Origin: Flavobacterium weaverense
Lineage (GTDB): Bacteria; Bacteroidota; Bacteroidia; Flavobacteriales; Flavobacteriaceae
NCBI RefSeq assembly: GCF_003688495.1
Contig: NZ_REFH01000007.1
Location: 372,001 to 436,000 of the forward strand
DNA length: 64,000 nt
Direction: 5' to 3'
Of the stretch, positions 62,101-64,000 are shown piece after piece. Within the stretch, counting starts at the first letter, position 1, and the number at the start of each line of letters is the position of its first letter. Below the pieces are notes generated by a model. It was not told the DNA's origin. It worked only from the letters and a program-made list of their open reading frames with translations, and did not search any database. The translations under genes were made by a program, and so were the position numbers.

Positions 62101-62259
62101 TTAGGTGTTGATAATGTTAAGTTCTTTGTAAGTGGCGAAAATTTAGCTCTTTTTGCAAAAAAACAAGGTATGGATCCAACTCAAAACTTTAACGGTACTA
62201 CTCAGAACAGATTTTCTCCTTCAAGAATTGTTTCGTTAGGCCTAAACATAAACTTTTAA
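59119..62259 (+). CDS. SusC/RagA-family TonB-linked outer-membrane protein
   Basis: About 1046 residues from the ATG at 59119, which gives a clean signal peptide (MRLKLKWMFTLLLAMSIQFSFAQ); an upstream TTG would add ten residues. A CarboxypepD_reg-like domain (VSGVVSDETGPIPGVNVIVKG) is followed by a plug with VVVAYGKVKKSSYTGSVSSV and GTPLY-type signatures (NGSNTPLYIVDGVPYTG, LKDAASTSLYGSKAANGVIIITTK), then a large barrel ending in LGLNINF. It imports an unknown glycan or peptide with the SusD partner encoded 11 bp downstream. Confidence 0.96.
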   Translation: MRLKLKWMFTLLLAMSIQFSFAQEKMVSGVVSDETGPIPGVNVIVKGTSNGIQSDFDGKYSIKAKTGDVLIFSFIGMNNSSVTVGASNTLNVKMASSSQALEEVVVVAYGKVKKSSYTGSVSSVKAEDLENRPLTNVLGGLDGATSGIQIQSSAGQPGSAPAIRIRGFSSINGSNTPLYIVDGVPYTGSISTLNSSDVESMNVLKDAASTSLYGSKAANGVIIITTKTGKSAKNKFSLNVSTGLSSRSIPEYDRVDAYQYYPLEWEALRNSRPMGTPTQITAANTFASNNIAGLLVTNPFNVANNQIVGVDGNLNPNASLLYADDLDWEKQLTRAGVRRNIDFSYQGKTETSNYFVSISNLNEQGSILKSDYERTTARLNINSKFKEWFRTGLNLSGALTNSNQAVDGADNSSSFNNPFRTIRYMGPIYPVFDHNVDGSYLLDGAGQRVYSTLRGPQASNGRNIIYETLNDNKTDESISLSARTFAEFKILKDITFTTNYAIDKRSLNSSDYKNILIGDAQGLGGASKDNFVTTGVTFNQLLEYSKAINSHNFSALLGHESFDYETSILTGTKRGQVVNDNTELINFVTVTNLESYTRNYSTEAYFSRLGYDYDGKYILSASVRRDGSSKFAKDNRWGNFWSFGAAWNVSKENFLSDSSWINELKLRGSFGEVGNDSHISNAGLSFYVNQPTYALGFDNDSEGGILANGIGAPNLQWEKNTQADVALEFSTFKNRFSGTIEYYNRKTDGLIFDVPNPLSLGLDTRVENIGSMYNNGIEVSLNAMFIQTKDFSWNFNVNASTLKNRITELPQEEIINGTKKFKVGSSIYDYWLRDWYGVDATDGYALYKSDPAKIVAGDAEQRVVNGENVTTNHTKALYHYAGSAIPDLFGSFSNTFKYKGLELSLMFTYQLGGKTYDSNYASLMHTGSEYGSALSIDILNRWQKAGDITNVPRLDVGRNSQSSAASDRWLVDSDYLSFRQASLSYNIPADLISKLGVDNVKFFVSGENLALFAKKQGMDPTQNFNGTTQNRFSPSRIVSLGLNINF

Positions 62260-62270
62260 TTATAACTATT

Positions 62271-63740
62271 ATGAAAATTAATATTTCAAAATACGTAGTT
62301 GTAGGGTGCACGATGCTTTTATTAGCATCGTGTTCAAGTGACTTTCTTGAACAAACTCCTACTGAATTCATAAGTGAAAGCGCAGCTACGGCTGATACTA
62401 AAGCTTTGTACTTATCTTTAAATGGAATACATCGCTCGATGTACATAAGATACGAGGATCAAGGTCAAACGGGTGTAGGTGGTATCATGCAGCAAATGGA
62501 TATTGCTGGAGAAGATTTAGTGTATACTGCTGCAAATGGATGGTATAGAAGTGTCTATGACTGGACTGCGGCTTCAAATGAAAATTCTGGAGAGGTAAGA
62601 TTTCCTTACAGAACGTTTTACCAAATTATCAGAAATGCAAATGCAATAATAAATAACGCAGATGCTGCTAAAGGTCCTCAACAAGATAAGGATATTACAA
62701 AAGGACAGGCTCTTTTGTACAGAGCATTTAGTCATTTTCAATTAGTTCAGATTTATGCTAAAAGATATGTGAATGGAACAGTAAACGCTCAGGACGGTGT
62801 GCCGCTTGTTTTAACAACTCAAGACATAGTGGGAAGATCTTCAGTTGAAGATGTTTATAAGCAAATCAACGATGATCTTGACGTTGCTATTGGTTTGTTA
62901 AAAGGATATAAAAAACCTAATAACTCTCATTTAGATTCAGGAGTGGCTCATGGATTAAAAGCTCGTGTTAATTTAGTGCAGGGAAATTGGTTAGTAGCTG
63001 CTGATAATGCAAGTAAAGCTAGAGTAGGAAAAAATTTGATGACTACTACTGAATATACTAGCGGATTTAATAATTATGCTAATCAAGAATGGATGTGGGG
63101 AAGTCATATTGTAGAATTACAAACTGCTTACTTTGCAAACTTTGGTGGTTATATGTCTCGCAACTTTAGTTCGACTGTTATTAGGGCTTGTCCTAAAGCT
63201 ATCAACAGTAAATTATATAATTTAATTCCTGTAACTGATGTTCGTGCTGCTATTTTTAGTAAAACTGGTCAGCATCCAAATATTGTTTTAGTATCTAATG
63301 CACAGAAATTTCCTTATACAAGCCAAAAGTTTTTGTCTGTAAGTACTGGTGATAGTCGTTGCGACGTTCCTTACATGCGTGCAGCTGAAATGTATTTAAT
63401 AGAAGCTGAAGCTAAAGCTAGATTAGGAGCCGCTGATGCAGCTCAAGTTCTTTTTGATTTAGTTAAAAAAAGAGATCCGTTTTACGTTTTATCTACAAAA
63501 ACTGGACAAGCTTTAGCAGATGAAGTTATGTTCCAAAGAAGAATCGAATTATGGGGTGAAGGATTTAGATTTATGGATTTAAAAAGAACAAATTCTGCAT
63601 TAGATAGAAGTGGTGCAAACCATAACACTATTTACACTGGAAATGTAACAACAGTTCCAGCATCTGATAAAAGATGGCAGTGGCTGATTCCAAAAAGTGA
63701 AATCAATGCAAATCCATTAGTTAAACAAAACGATTTGTAG
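62271..63740 (+). CDS. SusD/RagB-family nutrient-binding lipoprotein
   Basis: A 489-residue lipoprotein (lipobox LASC at about Cys21) with the SusD N-terminal signature SDFLEQTPTEF. Helical TPR-like repeats contain GQALLYRAFSHFQLVQIYAKRYV and GLKARVNLVQGNWLVAADNASKA, and the C-terminal region has MRAAEMYLIEAEAKARLG and ELWGEGFRFMDLKR. It forms the lid over the SusC barrel and binds the substrate at the surface. No glycosidase, peptidase or regulator gene is seen before the right edge. Confidence 0.96.
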   Translation: MKINISKYVVVGCTMLLLASCSSDFLEQTPTEFISESAATADTKALYLSLNGIHRSMYIRYEDQGQTGVGGIMQQMDIAGEDLVYTAANGWYRSVYDWTAASNENSGEVRFPYRTFYQIIRNANAIINNADAAKGPQQDKDITKGQALLYRAFSHFQLVQIYAKRYVNGTVNAQDGVPLVLTTQDIVGRSSVEDVYKQINDDLDVAIGLLKGYKKPNNSHLDSGVAHGLKARVNLVQGNWLVAADNASKARVGKNLMTTTEYTSGFNNYANQEWMWGSHIVELQTAYFANFGGYMSRNFSSTVIRACPKAINSKLYNLIPVTDVRAAIFSKTGQHPNIVLVSNAQKFPYTSQKFLSVSTGDSRCDVPYMRAAEMYLIEAEAKARLGAADAAQVLFDLVKKRDPFYVLSTKTGQALADEVMFQRRIELWGEGFRFMDLKRTNSALDRSGANHNTIYTGNVTTVPASDKRWQWLIPKSEINANPLVKQNDL

Positions 63741-63805
63741 TACAATTAAATAAAACGTAGTTAAATCTAGTTTGATTACGTTCTACATTAATTGATTTCT
63801 ATAGT

Positions 63806-63841
63806 AAAGGCATCCTGAAATAATCGGGATGCCTTTTTTAT
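63806..63841 (+). terminator. Terminator after the SusC/SusD pair
   Basis: AAAGGCATCC, a ten-base loop and GGATGCCTTTTTTA about 70 bp after the susD-like stop. This suggests that the pair is a two-gene unit. Confidence 0.85.
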
Positions 63842-64000
63842 TTGTATTTATTTATGAGATTATTCAAATTCTTTTTTTAATCGATTTTTTTTAAAATTCA
63901 TATTGATTTTATGTTTATCGCTGTTAATTATAGTAACGTTGAATGATAATTGAATCAAGAAGGTTTTATTTCTGCTAGTTTTTAGAAAGGCATGCAATTA
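63842..64000. other. Right-edge sequence without recognised feature
   Basis: AT-rich sequence up to the window edge; no gene start is visible. Confidence 0.5.

Noticed and set aside
59119..63740. Complete polysaccharide utilisation locus
   Set aside because: Only the SusC/SusD pair is present, with a terminator right after it and rnhB before it; no enzyme or regulator gene of such a locus is visible.

Overview
The window looks like chromosomal DNA from a Flavobacterium-type member of the Bacteroidota. The DNA is AT-rich. It carries a complete gldK-gldL-gldM-gldN block (type IX secretion and gliding), SusC/SusD and other TonB-linked outer-membrane proteins, and many lipoproteins with short signal peptides. 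Promoters, where visible, fit the Bacteroidota form TTTG/TTG, about 20 nt, then TAnnTTTG. Ribosome-binding sites are not obvious. I see no transposase, integrase, phage gene or CRISPR array.

Layout. 1-5.5 kb: the 3' end of an arginase-family gene, then gldKLMN and a strong terminator. 5.6-13.8 kb: a mixed block with a DadA-like oxidoreductase, a DUF983 protein, a Uup-like ABC-F ATPase, a divergent App1-type phosphatase and diacylglycerol kinase pair, a GNAT/FemAB-like protein, pterin-4a-carbinolamine dehydratase and a secreted leucine-rich-repeat protein. 14.4-19.1 kb: a vitamin B12 uptake locus on the minus strand, read from a cobalamin riboswitch into a TonB-dependent receptor, a beta-propeller lipoprotein (BtuG-like) and a PKD-like lipoprotein. 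19.3-23.5 kb: a TruC-like pseudouridine synthase, two identical initiator tRNA genes with a decayed third fragment, and the GTPases Era and Der. 23.6-32.8 kb: an outer-membrane beta-barrel protein, an unknown secreted protein, a lipoprotein with the full active-site cysteine pair of formylglycine-generating enzyme, and a minus-strand block with an M23 peptidase, a MerR regulator, LemA and two TPM-domain proteins. 33-38.5 kb: alaS, a lipoprotein, GSCFA and DUF4230 genes. 38.7-46.7 kb, minus strand: phenylalanine hydroxylase, a phytase-like lipoprotein, truncated haemoglobin, ilvA behind an isoleucine-rich leader peptide and terminator, a DUF4136 lipoprotein, hutU and a tiny DUF5522 gene. 46.8-58.9 kb: a small HExxH membrane protein, a PLP deaminase-like enzyme, a glucosaminidase-LysM lipoprotein, hemL, a divergent heme-copper-oxidase-like membrane protein, an unrecognised 605-residue soluble protein, lysS, lipB and rnhB. 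59.1-63.7 kb: a SusC/SusD pair.

The genes are mostly housekeeping or envelope genes in short transcription units, many of them convergent over shared terminators. Functional links across the window include GldKLMN as one secretion machine, the B12 locus under its riboswitch, PhhA with its cofactor-recycling enzyme PCD, and App1 opposed by a lipid kinase.

The observations I rate highest are: a probable ribosome-mediated attenuator upstream of ilvA (18-residue leader with 8 Ile); a dispersed intergenic repeat of roughly 100-145 bp present four times; a G/C-rich repeat-like segment that sits in frame inside alaS; an unclassified 605-residue protein with a TIM-barrel-like glycine motif and clustered cysteines; and the catalytic-type FGE lipoprotein. 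All calls come from reading the sequence; no database search was run.
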